Shown here: piece by piece, positions 16,366 through 26,800 of the stretch | Numbering within the stretch: the stretch's first letter is position 1 | How the letters are laid out: each line of letters starts with the position of its first letter | NCBI RefSeq assembly: GCF_009728485.1 | Contig: NZ_VVIQ01000010.1 | Location: 31,729 to 95,728 of the forward strand | Direction: 5' to 3' | DNA: 64,000 bases | Origin: Prevotella vespertina | GTDB taxonomy: Bacteria > Bacteroidota > Bacteroidia > Bacteroidales > Bacteroidaceae | Notes under the pieces: generated by a model | What the model was told of the DNA's origin: nothing | Databases searched by the model: none | The model's input: the letters and a program-made list of their open reading frames with translations, nothing else | Made by a program: the position numbers and the translations under genes

Positions 16366-19089
16366 ATGAGCGAAAAAAGAGTTTATACCTTCGGTAATGG
16401 TAAGGCAGAAGGTAAGGCTGATATGAGAAATCTCCTCGGTGGTAAGGGAGCTAATCTAGCAGAAATGAATCTTATCGGTGTTCCTGTTCCTCCAGGTTTC
16501 ACCATTACTACCGATGTATGTAACGAGTATTTTGAGAAGGGTAAAGAGACTGTTGTTGGCTTATTGAAATCAGAGGTTGAGAATAGCGTTAAGCATGTAG
16601 AATCTTTGATGAACTCAAAGTTTGGTGACCCTTCTAATCCTCTTCTTATGAGTGTACGCTCTGGTGCACGTGCGTCAATGCCAGGTATGATGGATACAAT
16701 CCTCAACCTTGGTTTGAACGATGTTGTTGTAGAGGGATTGGCAAAGAAGACAGGCAATGAGCGTTTTGCCTACGATAGCTATCGTCGCTTCGTACAGATG
16801 TATGGTGATGTCGTATTGGGCATGAAACCAGTAAATAAGGAAGATATTGACCCCTTTGAGGCTATTATACAGCAAGTAAAGGCACAGCGTGGTATCAAAC
16901 TCGATAACGAAATGACGGTTGAAGAGTTGAAGCAACTGGTGACTTTATTTAAGAATGCTATTAAAGAGCAAACAGGTCGGAACTTCCCTGACGATCCAAT
17001 GGAGCAGCTGTGGGGTGCAGTATGCGCCGTATTTGATTCTTGGATGAATGAGCGTGCTATTCTTTATCGTAAGATGGAGGGCATTCCACAAGAATGGGGC
17101 ACAGCCGTTACAGTTATGGCAATGGTCTTTGGAAACATGGGTGAAACATCAGCAACAGGTGTTTGCTTCTCTCGTGATGCTGCAACTGGTGAGAATTGTT
17201 TCAATGGTGAGTATCTTATCAATGCACAGGGCGAAGATGTTGTAGCAGGTATTCGTACACCACAACAGATTACAAAGGAAGGTTCATTGCGTTGGGCAGA
17301 GCAGCAGAATATTGACGAAGAAACCCGTCGCAAGAAGTTCCCTTCAATGGAAGAAGCTATGCCTGAGTTATACGCCCAGTTGTATGCTCTTCAAGATAAG
17401 TTGGAGAAGCATTACCACGATATGCAGGATATGGAGTTCACCGTACAAGAGGGTAAGCTCTGGTTCTTACAAACTCGTAATGGTAAGCGCACAGGTACTG
17501 CAATGGTGAAGATAGCTATGGACTTGCTTCACGAAGGTGAGATTGATGAAAAGACAGCTCTTTTGCGTTGTGAACCAAATAAACTTGATGAACTTCTCCA
17601 CCCAGTATTCGATAAGGAAGCACGCGCTCAAGCACATATATTGACACGTGGCTTGCCAGCTTCACCAGGTGCTGCTTGCGGTCAGGTAGTATTCTTTGCT
17701 GATGATGCAACAAAGTGGCATGAGGATGGTCACCAGGTAATTATGGTGCGTATTGAGACATCTCCAGAGGATCTCGCAGGTATGTCAGCAGCAGAAGGTA
17801 TCTTGACAGCTCGTGGCGGTATGACTTCACACGCAGCAGTTGTTGCTCGTGGTATGGGTAAGTGCTGTGTCAGTGGTGCAGGTGCAATTATGGTTGATTA
17901 CAAGGCTCGTACTGTTGAGATTGATGGAACAATCATTCGTGAAGGTGATTACATCTCATTAAATGGTTCTACTGGTGAGGTTTATGCAGGTGAAGTGAAG
18001 ACACGCCCAGCAGAGGTAACTGGCGACTTTGCCGAGTTAATGAATCTCTGTAAGAAGTATAGTAAATTGGTTGTACGCACCAATGCTGATACTCCACACG
18101 ATGCAGAGGTTGCAAGCAACTTTGGTGCTGTTGGTATCGGTCTTTGTCGTACAGAGCACATGTTCTTCGAGAATGAGAAGATAAAGGCTATGCGTGAGAT
18201 GATCCTCGCTGATAGCACAGAGGATCGTGAGAAGGCTCTCGATAAACTATTGCCTTATCAGAAACAAGACTTCTATGGTATCTTGAAGTGTATGGATGGT
18301 ATGCCAGTAAACATTCGTTTGCTTGACCCACCATTGCACGAGTTCGTTCCTCATGATTTAAAGGGTCAAGAGATTATGGCTCAAGAGATGGGTGTAAGCG
18401 TTCAGTTCATCCAGAGCCGTGTAAGTTCTCTGTCAGAGCATAACCCAATGTTAGGACTACGTGGTTGTCGTTTGGGCAATACATTCCCAGAGATTACAGC
18501 CATGCAGACAAAGGCTATCCTCGGTGCTGCTATCCAGTTGAAGAAGGAAGGCTTTAACCCAATGCCAGAGATTATGGTTCCATTGGTTGGTATCGTAAAT
18601 GAGCTTGATATACAGGAGCACATCATTCGTAAGACTGCTGATAAGCTCTTCAAGAAAGAAGGCGTAGAGGTTCCATTCAAGGTGGGTACGATGATTGAGA
18701 TTCCTCGTGCTGCTCTAACTGCCGACCTCATCGCACAAAAGGCTGAGTACTTCAGCTTCGGAACAAACGACTTAACACAGATGACTTTCGGTTATAGCCG
18801 CGACGACATTGCTAGCTTCTTGCCAAGCTACTTGGAAAAGAAGATTCTTGATGTTGACCCATTCCAGGTTCTCGATCAGAAGGGTGTTGGTCAGTTGATT
18901 CAAATGGCTGTTGAGAAGGGACGTAAGACACGCAAGAACCTCAAGTGTGGTATCTGTGGTGAGCATGGTGGTGAGCCAAGTTCTGTCAAGTTCTGCCATC
19001 ATGTAGGGCTCAATTACGTTAGCTGTTCTCCATTCCGTGTGCCAATCGCAAGACTCGCAGCGGCACAAGCAGCGGTGGAAGAGATGTAG
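16366..19089 (+). CDS. ppdK: Pyruvate, phosphate dikinase
   Basis: A 907-residue enzyme interconverting pyruvate, ATP and phosphate with PEP, AMP and pyrophosphate. The N-terminal ATP-grasp domain (GGKGANLAEMN, SVRSGARASMPGMMDT), the central swivelling domain with phospho-acceptor His489 in GGMTSHAAVVARGMG, and the C-terminal PEP-binding barrel (EIMVPLVG, FSFGTNDLTQMTFGYSRDD, and CGICGEHGG near 862) are all present. The length is normal. In an anaerobe with pyruvate:ferredoxin oxidoreductase nearby (23866) it sits at the PEP-pyruvate node. It is a single-gene transcript with a consensus promoter and a terminator at 19114. Confidence 0.98.
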   Translation: MSEKRVYTFGNGKAEGKADMRNLLGGKGANLAEMNLIGVPVPPGFTITTDVCNEYFEKGKETVVGLLKSEVENSVKHVESLMNSKFGDPSNPLLMSVRSGARASMPGMMDTILNLGLNDVVVEGLAKKTGNERFAYDSYRRFVQMYGDVVLGMKPVNKEDIDPFEAIIQQVKAQRGIKLDNEMTVEELKQLVTLFKNAIKEQTGRNFPDDPMEQLWGAVCAVFDSWMNERAILYRKMEGIPQEWGTAVTVMAMVFGNMGETSATGVCFSRDAATGENCFNGEYLINAQGEDVVAGIRTPQQITKEGSLRWAEQQNIDEETRRKKFPSMEEAMPELYAQLYALQDKLEKHYHDMQDMEFTVQEGKLWFLQTRNGKRTGTAMVKIAMDLLHEGEIDEKTALLRCEPNKLDELLHPVFDKEARAQAHILTRGLPASPGAACGQVVFFADDATKWHEDGHQVIMVRIETSPEDLAGMSAAEGILTARGGMTSHAAVVARGMGKCCVSGAGAIMVDYKARTVEIDGTIIREGDYISLNGSTGEVYAGEVKTRPAEVTGDFAELMNLCKKYSKLVVRTNADTPHDAEVASNFGAVGIGLCRTEHMFFENEKIKAMREMILADSTEDREKALDKLLPYQKQDFYGILKCMDGMPVNIRLLDPPLHEFVPHDLKGQEIMAQEMGVSVQFIQSRVSSLSEHNPMLGLRGCRLGNTFPEITAMQTKAILGAAIQLKKEGFNPMPEIMVPLVGIVNELDIQEHIIRKTADKLFKKEGVEVPFKVGTMIEIPRAALTADLIAQKAEYFSFGTNDLTQMTFGYSRDDIASFLPSYLEKKILDVDPFQVLDQKGVGQLIQMAVEKGRKTRKNLKCGICGEHGGEPSSVKFCHHVGLNYVSCSPFRVPIARLAAAQAAVEEM

Positions 19090-19113
19090 TAATTTCTTAG
19101 AAATAAATCTTAT

Positions 19114-19160
19114 TAGGCGGCATACCAATGTATTTACAAAGGTATTCCGCCTATTTTTTA
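19114..19160 (+). terminator. Terminator of ppdK
   Basis: TAGGCGGCATACC pairs with GGTATTCCGCCTA (one mismatch) around a 14-nt loop, followed by TTTTTTAA. Confidence 0.85.
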
Positions 19161-19832
19161 AGGGAGTGTATCAATATAAGAGAGCTTCTTATCGTGTTAA
19201 ATAAAAACGAGACTCCAATTCGTTTAAATAAATATCAACAACTACGAATTAAATGATCAACATAAGAGAGTGTATCGTAGAACTTAACCTGTGCGAAACA
19301 CTCTCTTTCTATTTGTCTAATCCAACGCCATGATTAATGAGCTTATCACGTTGTCATAAGCTCGGTATATTCAATAAAGGTTCAGTATCTATCTTTCCAG
19401 CACAGAAACACCATTTGCGTTTAATTATCCAGTAGACTTACACAAAGAGTGTCTATGGATTCTGCTAATATAATAAGGAGGAATCTCGTCAAACTAAGAA
19501 GCATCATCAACTGACAATACAAGTCCTGTCGCATAGATAGTATATATCCTGTCATACTCTAAGTTAGAGTACGATATTATACACGTTTGTATAACGAGTT
19601 ATACACGTTTGTATAATTAGTTATACACGTCTGTATAATTGATTATACACGCTTGTATAAAAGACTATTGATTAGTTATCATTGATAGGACACATACTTA
19701 TGATGGAGTCTGACAGATAATATAACATCAGATTATACCAACCTTGTTATACAAAGCTTATCAGCTTTACAGTATATAGAATAAGGTAGGGAATGATTAG
19801 ACAATGACATAGAGAGAAAAGCAGGATATTAT
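19161..19832. other. Long gene-free spacer upstream of the OprO/P-type porin
   Basis: No gene was found. A second terminator-like hairpin (AAGAGAGTGT/ACACTCTCTT, 19264-19273 with 19298-19307) precedes mostly featureless AT-rich sequence. The notable content is the 22-bp-period palindrome array at 19577-19660. Confidence 0.65.
19577..19660. repeat. 22-bp-period array of four palindromes
   Basis: TTATACACGTTTGTATAA and variants begin at 19577, 19599, 19621 and 19643, exactly 22 bp apart. Each has TTATACA/TGTATAA arms around four bases; the 4-bp linkers differ. Confidence 0.9.
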
Positions 19833-19863
19833 TTTGCACTTATCCGATAAAGCACTATCTTTG
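19833..19863 (+). promoter_or_regulatory. Promoter of the OprO/P-type porin
   Basis: TTTG at 19833-19836, a 19 bp spacer and TATCTTTG at 19856-19863. Confidence 0.85.
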
Positions 19864-19923
19864 CAGCATTAATACTCTAAGTATCATTACAGCAGCTCTT
19901 ATCTCACCTAAAATATACAATTT

Positions 19924-21060
19924 ATGAGAAAAACAATTATCTTAGCCGCATTGATGTTTAGTAGCATCATAAGTTATGCGCAAGGGCAGAAGTGGATAAA
20001 CAATGTAAAGTTATCTGGCTTCGGAATCGTTCAATATCAATACAATGGTATGCACAACAGTAAAACGAGCAAGTCGAACAGCTTTAATCTTCGATTAGGT
20101 CGTGTGTCTTTAGACGGTCGCATATTAGACGATTGGTATTGGAAAGCACAATTACAAGTAAACGGCAATACTTCTACCTTAGGGGCTTCGCCTCGTGTAG
20201 TTGACCTCTTTGCCGAGTGGCAGAAGTACGATTATTTCCGTGTAAAGTTGGGACAATTCAAGAATCCATTTACATTCGATAACCCTATTCACCCTATCGA
20301 CCAGGGCTTCATGAGTGTTGCACAAAGTGTATTGAAGTTAGCCAGTTTCTCTGACAGAGCTGGTGCGCACCCTTCAAATGGGCGTGATATTGGTATTCAA
20401 GTGCAAGGTGATTTCCTAAAGAACAATGCGGGGCGCAACCTTGTTCACTATCAGGTAGGCGTATTCAATGGTCAAGGTATTAATACTAAGGATGTTGACC
20501 AACAGAAGAATATCATCGGTGGTGTATGGGTTATGCCTGTTAATGGTTTACGCTTAGGATGGTTCGGTTGGACGGGCTCATACGCAAGAAAAGGCACATG
20601 GACTGATAATGCGGGTATCGCACAAAGCGGTGTACGTAAATTGCAGCAACGTCGTTATGCTTTCTCAGCTGAATATAAAGCGAATGATTGGACATTGCGT
20701 TCTGAGTATATCCACTCTACGGGTTATGCCTTTGCTAAGTCTTTGAGTAACACGGATGATGCAGCCGCAAAGGATTGCAACCTCAGTGCTGATGGTAATA
20801 AGGCACAAGGTGTATATGCACTGGTTATCGCTCCTATCATCCCTAATAAGTTGCATGCTAAGGCAAGATATGATATGTATCAGCCTTCGGATGGCGCACA
20901 AAAGCAGCGTACTCAATATGATATTGGTCTTGATTATGAGTTTACAAAGAACTTAGCTTTGAGTGGCATCTATTCTTATGTACATGATAGATCACAACGC
21001 GCACTGCAGGCTAATCCTAATTATTCTATGTTTGATGTGGAATTAAGTTTCCGCTTCTGA
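19924..21060 (+). CDS. Phosphate-selective porin O/P-like outer-membrane protein
   Basis: A 378-residue beta-barrel protein. It has a signal peptide (MRKTIILAALMFSSIISYAQ), then an OprO/OprP-family pattern: LSGFGIVQYQY, NSFNLRLGRVSLDGRI, YFRVKLGQFKNPFTFDN, and a terminal beta strand ending in Phe (FDVELSFRF), typical of outer-membrane barrels. It presumably forms an anion channel; phosphate specificity cannot be read from sequence. It is a single-gene unit with a consensus promoter 60 bp upstream and a terminator at 21069. The 22-bp palindrome array lies about 260 bp upstream of the start and could be a regulatory or merely a repeat locus. Confidence 0.88.
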   Translation: MRKTIILAALMFSSIISYAQGQKWINNVKLSGFGIVQYQYNGMHNSKTSKSNSFNLRLGRVSLDGRILDDWYWKAQLQVNGNTSTLGASPRVVDLFAEWQKYDYFRVKLGQFKNPFTFDNPIHPIDQGFMSVAQSVLKLASFSDRAGAHPSNGRDIGIQVQGDFLKNNAGRNLVHYQVGVFNGQGINTKDVDQQKNIIGGVWVMPVNGLRLGWFGWTGSYARKGTWTDNAGIAQSGVRKLQQRRYAFSAEYKANDWTLRSEYIHSTGYAFAKSLSNTDDAAAKDCNLSADGNKAQGVYALVIAPIIPNKLHAKARYDMYQPSDGAQKQRTQYDIGLDYEFTKNLALSGIYSYVHDRSQRALQANPNYSMFDVELSFRF

Positions 21061-21068
21061 TAGACAAT

Positions 21069-21104
21069 AAAATACGGATATGTTCGTACATGTCCGTATT
21101 TTAT
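21069..21104 (+). terminator. Terminator of the OprO/P-type porin
   Basis: AAAATACGGA and TCCGTATTTT pair through an imperfect middle. A -7-type TACCTTTG (21107-21114) follows directly and may start the next small gene. Confidence 0.75.
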
Positions 21105-21180
21105 TATACCTTTGCAATCTATCCATAATGACTAAAGTGGATACTATAAGGAATACACATTAAAGAGAGAACCAAAAAAG

Positions 21181-21366
21181 ATGACAACTGAACACCATCA
21201 CCAACACCACCATAAAAGCCATTCTAATAGTAGAATTGGGCGTCATACAACGATATCATCTAAAGGAGCACAACGCAGACATAAAATCAATCAAGTTCTA
21301 AAGTTCGTTGCGACCATTGCTGCAATCTGCTTACTATATCTTGTATGGTGGATATATAACAACTAA
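21181..21366 (+). CDS. Small histidine-rich single-pass membrane protein
   Basis: A 61-residue ORF with a histidine-rich N-terminus (ten His within the first 14 residues), a basic middle (GAQRRHKINQ) and one membrane helix (about residues 38-58, ending LYLVWWIYNN). The His cluster would face the cytoplasm by the positive-inside rule and could bind metal ions. A -7-type TACCTTTG lies 67 bp upstream, and a purine-rich AAAGAGAGAACC precedes the ATG. No family is recognised, so its coding status rests on composition and promoter. Confidence 0.55.
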   Translation: MTTEHHHQHHHKSHSNSRIGRHTTISSKGAQRRHKINQVLKFVATIAAICLLYLVWWIYNN

Positions 21367-21398
21367 TCACAAATGCGGCGATAGGCTTTAAGAGTTTG

Positions 21399-22475
21399 TT
21401 ACCGATCTTTATTTAGGATATGAAGATGATAGTGCGAGCCGTCATTATCAATGCGCATCATCTTATGTTGGAAGCTCTTTTTATTCGAAAGAGATAAGGC
21501 TACATGTCCCATTGTGCGACGCAAATTTATCTCAACAAGAGGATGCAATTTAAAACCAACGTCTCCCCTACTCCCATTAGCTACAATCATCATATCAACA
21601 CCTAATGCTCCATAATAAATGCCTGTTAGCTGTTTCGATAATAACGTTTCTAACGTCTGTGCTATATTATTTAGCACTGGTATTGAGATATAAGCTGAGA
21701 GAAGTTCTTGTTTAACTTCTTCTTTCTCAAGACTATTGCCTATATATGCTCCATTCATTGTATGGAATACTGATAGACCTACATAATGAACACCATCTTT
21801 ATCAGCAATGAACTCCATCCCAAAGTCTTTCACCTTATTATAATAAGGCTCAACCATAATACTCCCTTGCTGCTTAATAACGTTGTTCGCCCAATTAAGT
21901 ATTGCGGGGTCTATCATTGTATCAATATAACGAACACCTCTCCCACTGCTGCTCCATGGAGCTTTTATCACAGCCTTATCAATTTTCTCTAAGAGAGAAG
22001 TAAGTTCTGCCACATTCCTTGCACAAAACGATTCACCTATTAATATATCCTCATCCAACAACTCTCGCAATTCACGCAAAACTTGTGAGGCATACTCCCG
22101 ATTACTAAGTTCTCTAATTGCTGATAGTCTCTCATCCGTGGGTAATACGTTAGCCTTAATCCCTAATTGTTCCATCTGGAACTTGATTGCAGAATCCCAA
22201 CCCCATGGCATTACTTCTGTCACTTCATCAATAATCTGCTCTATATCATCACTATCTATAAAATGAACTTGCTGACCATAACTCACAAAGCGTCGAGCAT
22301 GGATTCGGGCAGAATTGACATTCTCTACTAGAATATAATCGCCATCTTTAGCCCATAGAACTGGCAAATAATCCAAATCATGCCTCATTTGCCTACCAGC
22401 ATGGGGGGCTGTAAAGTACTTATTATCATAAGCTAATGCAATATCATGTTCCGGATTGAATATATGTAGTGTCAT
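21399..22475 (-). CDS. Uncharacterised ATP-grasp-like protein
   Basis: This 358-residue protein looks like a divergent ATP-grasp enzyme. It has an N-terminal domain opening LHIFNPEHDIALAYDN, a lysine/glycine nucleotide loop KAPWSSSGRGVRY (near 170-182), EPYYNKVKDFGMEF, YYGALGVDMM (near 291-300) and a metal-site-like HPLVEINLRRTMGH (near 315-328). ATP-grasp enzymes join a carboxylate to an amine or thiol by way of an acyl-phosphate. The substrates here are unknown, and no biosynthetic partner is adjacent. It has its own divergent promoter (22499-22529). Confidence 0.7.
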   Translation of the reverse strand: MTLHIFNPEHDIALAYDNKYFTAPHAGRQMRHDLDYLPVLWAKDGDYILVENVNSARIHARRFVSYGQQVHFIDSDDIEQIIDEVTEVMPWGWDSAIKFQMEQLGIKANVLPTDERLSAIRELSNREYASQVLRELRELLDEDILIGESFCARNVAELTSLLEKIDKAVIKAPWSSSGRGVRYIDTMIDPAILNWANNVIKQQGSIMVEPYYNKVKDFGMEFIADKDGVHYVGLSVFHTMNGAYIGNSLEKEEVKQELLSAYISIPVLNNIAQTLETLLSKQLTGIYYGALGVDMMIVANGSRGDVGFKLHPLVEINLRRTMGHVALSLSNKKSFQHKMMRIDNDGSHYHLHILNKDR

Positions 22476-22498
22476 CGTACTTTATTTTTTACGTCATG

Positions 22499-22529
22499 CA
22501 AAGTTACATTAAACCAAATGCAATACAAA
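22499..22529 (-). promoter_or_regulatory. Promoter of the ATP-grasp-like gene
   Basis: Minus strand: TTTG (22529-22526), 19 bp, TAACTTTG (22506-22499). It is divergent from the AAA ATPase promoter. Confidence 0.75.
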
Positions 22530-22566
22530 ATAAATACCTTAAAATAACATTTTTTGCTATCTAGAG

Positions 22567-22597
22567 TTTGCAAATCAAAGAAATAATTGTAACTTTG
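22567..22597 (+). promoter_or_regulatory. Promoter of the AAA ATPase gene
   Basis: TTTG at 22567-22570, 19 bp, TAACTTTG at 22590-22597; the start codon lies 35 bp on. Confidence 0.85.
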
Positions 22598-22631
22598 CAA
22601 GTGCATAATACAAAAATAGGACAAGAACAAG

Positions 22632-23816
22632 ATGGACGCATTCTTTCGTACTCACTCATACCTAGTGGAGCATACAAATGCCCCTGTTCATCGTTGTCTC
22701 ATGGATGAGATAGATTGGAACGACAAACTAATAGGTATCAAAGGAACAAGAGGCGTGGGAAAGACAACATTCTTGTTACAATATGCAAAGGAGCGTTATA
22801 GTTCTACAGACAAGCAATGTCTCTACGTAAATATGAATAACTTCTATTTTCAAAGTAGAGGAATTGCGGACTTCGCTGGAGAGTTTTACTGTAATGGAGG
22901 AAAGGTTCTGTTGATTGACCAAGTATTTAAGCAGCCCGATTGGAGTCGTGAACTACGGCGGTGTTATGATAATTACCCCAATTTACAGATTGTCTTTACA
23001 GGGTCAAGCGTGATGAGACTGAAAGAAGAGAATCCAGAACTAAACAGTATCGTCAAAAGCTATAATCTACGTGGCTTCTCCTTCCGAGAATTTTTGAATT
23101 TACAAACAGGATTACAACTTAAGCCTTACTCATTAGAAGAGATTCTAAATAACCACGAGGAGATTACCAATCAAATCTTATCAAAAGTTAGTCCGACAAA
23201 GTATTTCCTTGACTATCTTCATCATGGTTTTTATCCTTTCTTTTTAGAACATCGCAACTTTTCAGAGAATCTTCTGAAGACGATGAATATGATGACTGAA
23301 GTTGATATCTTACTCATCAAGCAAATAGAGTTAAAGTATCTGACTAAGATTAAGAAGCTCTTTTACCTCTTGGCACTTGAAGGAACAAAAGCTCCCAACA
23401 TCAGTAACCTTGCAAAAGAAATAAACACAAGTCGTGCAACAGTGATGAATTACATCAAAAATCTTACTGATGCTAGACTTATTAATCTGGTTTATCCTGT
23501 TGGACAAGAGTTCCCCAAGAAACCATCGAAGGTGATACTACAGAATCCAAATCTGATGTATGCAATCTATCCCATTCAGGTGGAACAGCAACAACTTATG
23601 GAGACTTTCTTCGTTAATACAATGCAAGAAACTTGTGTTATCAATGAAGGAGGAAAGCAAGGAACTTACATTGTCAATCAAAAGCATAAAGTTAAGATAT
23701 GTGATGCTGGGAATAACAAGATTCGATTCAGTAATGACACTATCTACGCAAAATATAATACTGAAGTTGGGAAAGATAACCAAGTACCACTTTGGTTAAT
23801 GGGATTTCTTTATTAG
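22632..23816 (+). CDS. AAA-14/DUF4143-type ATPase
   Basis: A 394-residue P-loop ATPase of the AAA_14 plus winged-helix type common in Bacteroidales and archaea. Walker A is GTRGVGKTT (38-46). The Walker B-like strand reads VLLIDQVF, with Gln where Glu is usual. FTGSSVMRL is the sensor-1 region, and RGFSFREFLNL is the typical family linker. Residues about 245-300 form a winged helix (NISNLAKEINTSRATVMNYIKNL), and the C-terminus a nuclease-like fold. Family functions are poorly known. It has a consensus promoter and ends 49 bp before nifJ, so some read-through into nifJ is likely. Confidence 0.85.
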   Translation: MDAFFRTHSYLVEHTNAPVHRCLMDEIDWNDKLIGIKGTRGVGKTTFLLQYAKERYSSTDKQCLYVNMNNFYFQSRGIADFAGEFYCNGGKVLLIDQVFKQPDWSRELRRCYDNYPNLQIVFTGSSVMRLKEENPELNSIVKSYNLRGFSFREFLNLQTGLQLKPYSLEEILNNHEEITNQILSKVSPTKYFLDYLHHGFYPFFLEHRNFSENLLKTMNMMTEVDILLIKQIELKYLTKIKKLFYLLALEGTKAPNISNLAKEINTSRATVMNYIKNLTDARLINLVYPVGQEFPKKPSKVILQNPNLMYAIYPIQVEQQQLMETFFVNTMQETCVINEGGKQGTYIVNQKHKVKICDAGNNKIRFSNDTIYAKYNTEVGKDNQVPLWLMGFLY

Positions 23817-23865
23817 AAAAAGACCAAAAACATTATAAAACAATTTTCATTTAATAAATTTCAAA

Positions 23866-26800
23866 ATGGCTAAAGAAAAGAAGTTTATCACTTGTGATGG
23901 TAACGAAGCCGCTGCTCATGTGAGCTACATGTTCTCTGAGGTAGCAGCTATCTATCCTATCACTCCATCATCTCCTATGGCTGAACACGTTGATGAGTGG
24001 TCAGCACGTGGACGTAAGAACCTTTGGGGTCAGACAGTAAGCGTACAGGAGATGCAGTCAGAGGGTGGCGCAGCTGGTGCCGTACACGGTTCACTGCAGT
24101 CTGGTGCTCTCACGACAACCTTCACCGCATCACAGGGTCTTCTCTTGATGATTCCTAACATGTATAAGATTGCTGGTGAACTTTTGCCATGTGTATTCAA
24201 CGTTTCAGCACGTACACTCGCAAGTCACGCTCTTTGTATCTTCGGTGACCACCAGGACGTAATGGCTTGCCGTCAGACAGGTTTCGCTATGTTCTGTTCA
24301 GGTTCTGTACAGGAGGTTATGGACCTCTCTGCAGTTCCTCACCTTGCTTCATTGAAGACATCAGTACCTTTCATCAACTTCTTCGATGGTTTCCGTACAT
24401 CACACGAGTATCATAAGATTGAGTGCCTTGATCAGGAAGATATCCGTCCATTGGTTGACGAGGAAGATGTTAAGCGTTTCCGCGATCGTGCAATGACTCC
24501 AGAGCGTCCAGTAGTTCGTGGTACAGCTGAGAACCCTGAGACATTCTTCACACATCGTGAGGCATCAAACAGTGCTTACGAGAATGTAGCAGAGGTTGTT
24601 GAGCACTATCTTGGCGAAATCTCAAAGATTACTGGTCGTGAGTATCACCTCTTCGATTACTATGGTGCTAAGGATGCAGAGAACATCATCATCTTGATGG
24701 GTTCAGCAACAGAGGCAGCTCGTGAGGCTATCGACTACTTGATGTCTCAGGGTAAGAAGGTTGGTATGATTGCTGTACACCTCTATCGTCCATTCTCTGT
24801 TAAGCACTTGCTCGCTGCAGTACCAAAGTCTGTTAAGCGTATCGCAGTTCTTGACCGTACTAAGGAGCCAGGTGCAGAGGGTGAGCCATTGTACCTCGAT
24901 GTTAAGAGTGCATTCTATGATGTTGAGAACAAGCCACTGATTGTTGGTGGTCGTTATGGTCTTGGTTCTGCTGATACAACACCAGCTAAGATCATCGCTG
25001 TTTATAACAACTTAGAGTTGCCAGAACCAAAGGATCACTTCACAGTAGGTATCGTTGATGACGTAACCTTCACTTCTCTCCCAGAGGTAGAAGAGATTCC
25101 ATTGGGCGGTGAAGGCATGTTCGAGGCTAAGTTCTATGGTTTGGGTGCTGACGGTACAGTTGGTGCTAACAAGAACTCAGTAAAGATTATCGGTGATAAC
25201 ACTGATAAGCACTGCCAGGCTTATTTCTCTTACGACTCTAAGAAGTCAGGTGGTTTCACCTGTTCTCACCTCCGTTTCGGTGATAGCCCAATCCGTTCTA
25301 CTTATCAGGTAAACACTCCTAACTTCGTTGCTTGCCACGTTCAGGCTTATCTGAATATGTATGACGTAACACGTGGATTGCGTAAGAATGGTACATTCTT
25401 GTTGAATACAATCTTTGAGGGTGATGAACTCGTAAACTTTATACCTAATAAGGTAAAGCGTTACTTCGCTAAGAACAATATTACCGTTTACTATATCAAC
25501 GCAACAAAGATTGCCCAGGAGATTGGACTTGGTAACCGTACCAACACCATCCTACAGTCTGCTTTCTTCCGTATCACAGAGGTTATCCCTCTCGACCTTG
25601 CCGTAGACCAGATGAAGAAGTTCATCGTTAAGAGTTATAGCAAGAAGGGGCAGGATGTTGTAGACAAGAACTTCGCTGCTGTTGACCGTGGTAACGAGTA
25701 CAAACAACTGACTGTTGACCCAGCATGGGCTAACCTTCCAGACGATGAAGCTAAGGTTGACGATGCTCCAGCATTCGTTAAGGAACTCGTTCGTCCTATG
25801 AATGCACAGGCAGGTGACCTCTTGAAGGTTTCTGACTTCGTTAATCATGGTACCGTTGATGGTACATGGTCAGTTGGTACTGCAGCTTACGACAAGCGCG
25901 GTGTTGCTGCTTTCGTTCCTGCATGGGATGCTGAGAATTGTATTCAGTGTAACAAGTGTGCATTCGTTTGTCCTCATGCTTGTATCCGTCCATTCGTTTT
26001 GGATGAGGCAGAGAAGGCTGGCTTCAACGAGCCAACACTTGACATCCTTGCTCCAAAGCAGCTCAAGGGTATGCAATTCCGCATCGAAGTATCAGTTCTC
26101 GACTGTACAGGTTGTGGCAACTGTGCTGATGTCTGCCCAGGTAAGAAGGGTAACAAGGCATTGTCAATGACACAGTTCGTTGCAGGTGAAGAGGAAGCTA
26201 CACGTCGTGCAGCTGACTGGAACTACCTTGTTAAGAACGTTAAGAGCAAGCAGAACTTGGTAGATATCAAGTCAAACGCTAAGAACTCTCAGTTTGCTCA
26301 GCCTTTGTTCGAGTTCTCTGGTGCATGTGCTGGTTGTGGTGAGACTCCATACGTTAAGCTTGTTTCACAGCTCTTCGGTGATCGTGAGATGATTGCTAAC
26401 GCTACAGGTTGTTCTTCTATCTACTCAGCTTCAGTACCTTCTACTCCTTACACAACTAATGAGGAAGGTCATGGTCCTGCATTCAACAACTCATTGTTCG
26501 AGGACTTCTGCGAGTTCGGTATGGGTATGGCAATGGGTAACAAGAAGATGCGCGAGCGCATCGTAGTGCTCCTTAGCAGTGCGATGGCTGATGATCACGT
26601 ATCTGCAGAGTTCAAGGAAGCAGCTCAGGAGTGGCTTGACAACATGAATGACGCTGATGCTTCTAAGGTTGCAGCAGCTAAGTTGAAACCATTAATCGAG
26701 GCTGGTGCAGCAAAGGGTTGCCCTGTATGTGCAGAGTTGAAGACTCTCGATCACTATCTCGTTAAGCGTAGCCAGTGGATCATCGGTGGTGATGGTGCTT

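Noticed and set aside
19577..19660. 22-bp arrays considered as CRISPR
   Set aside because: Repeats of 12-18 bp with 4-10 bp linkers are far too short for CRISPR repeats and spacers, linkers are not spacer-length, and no cas gene is present.
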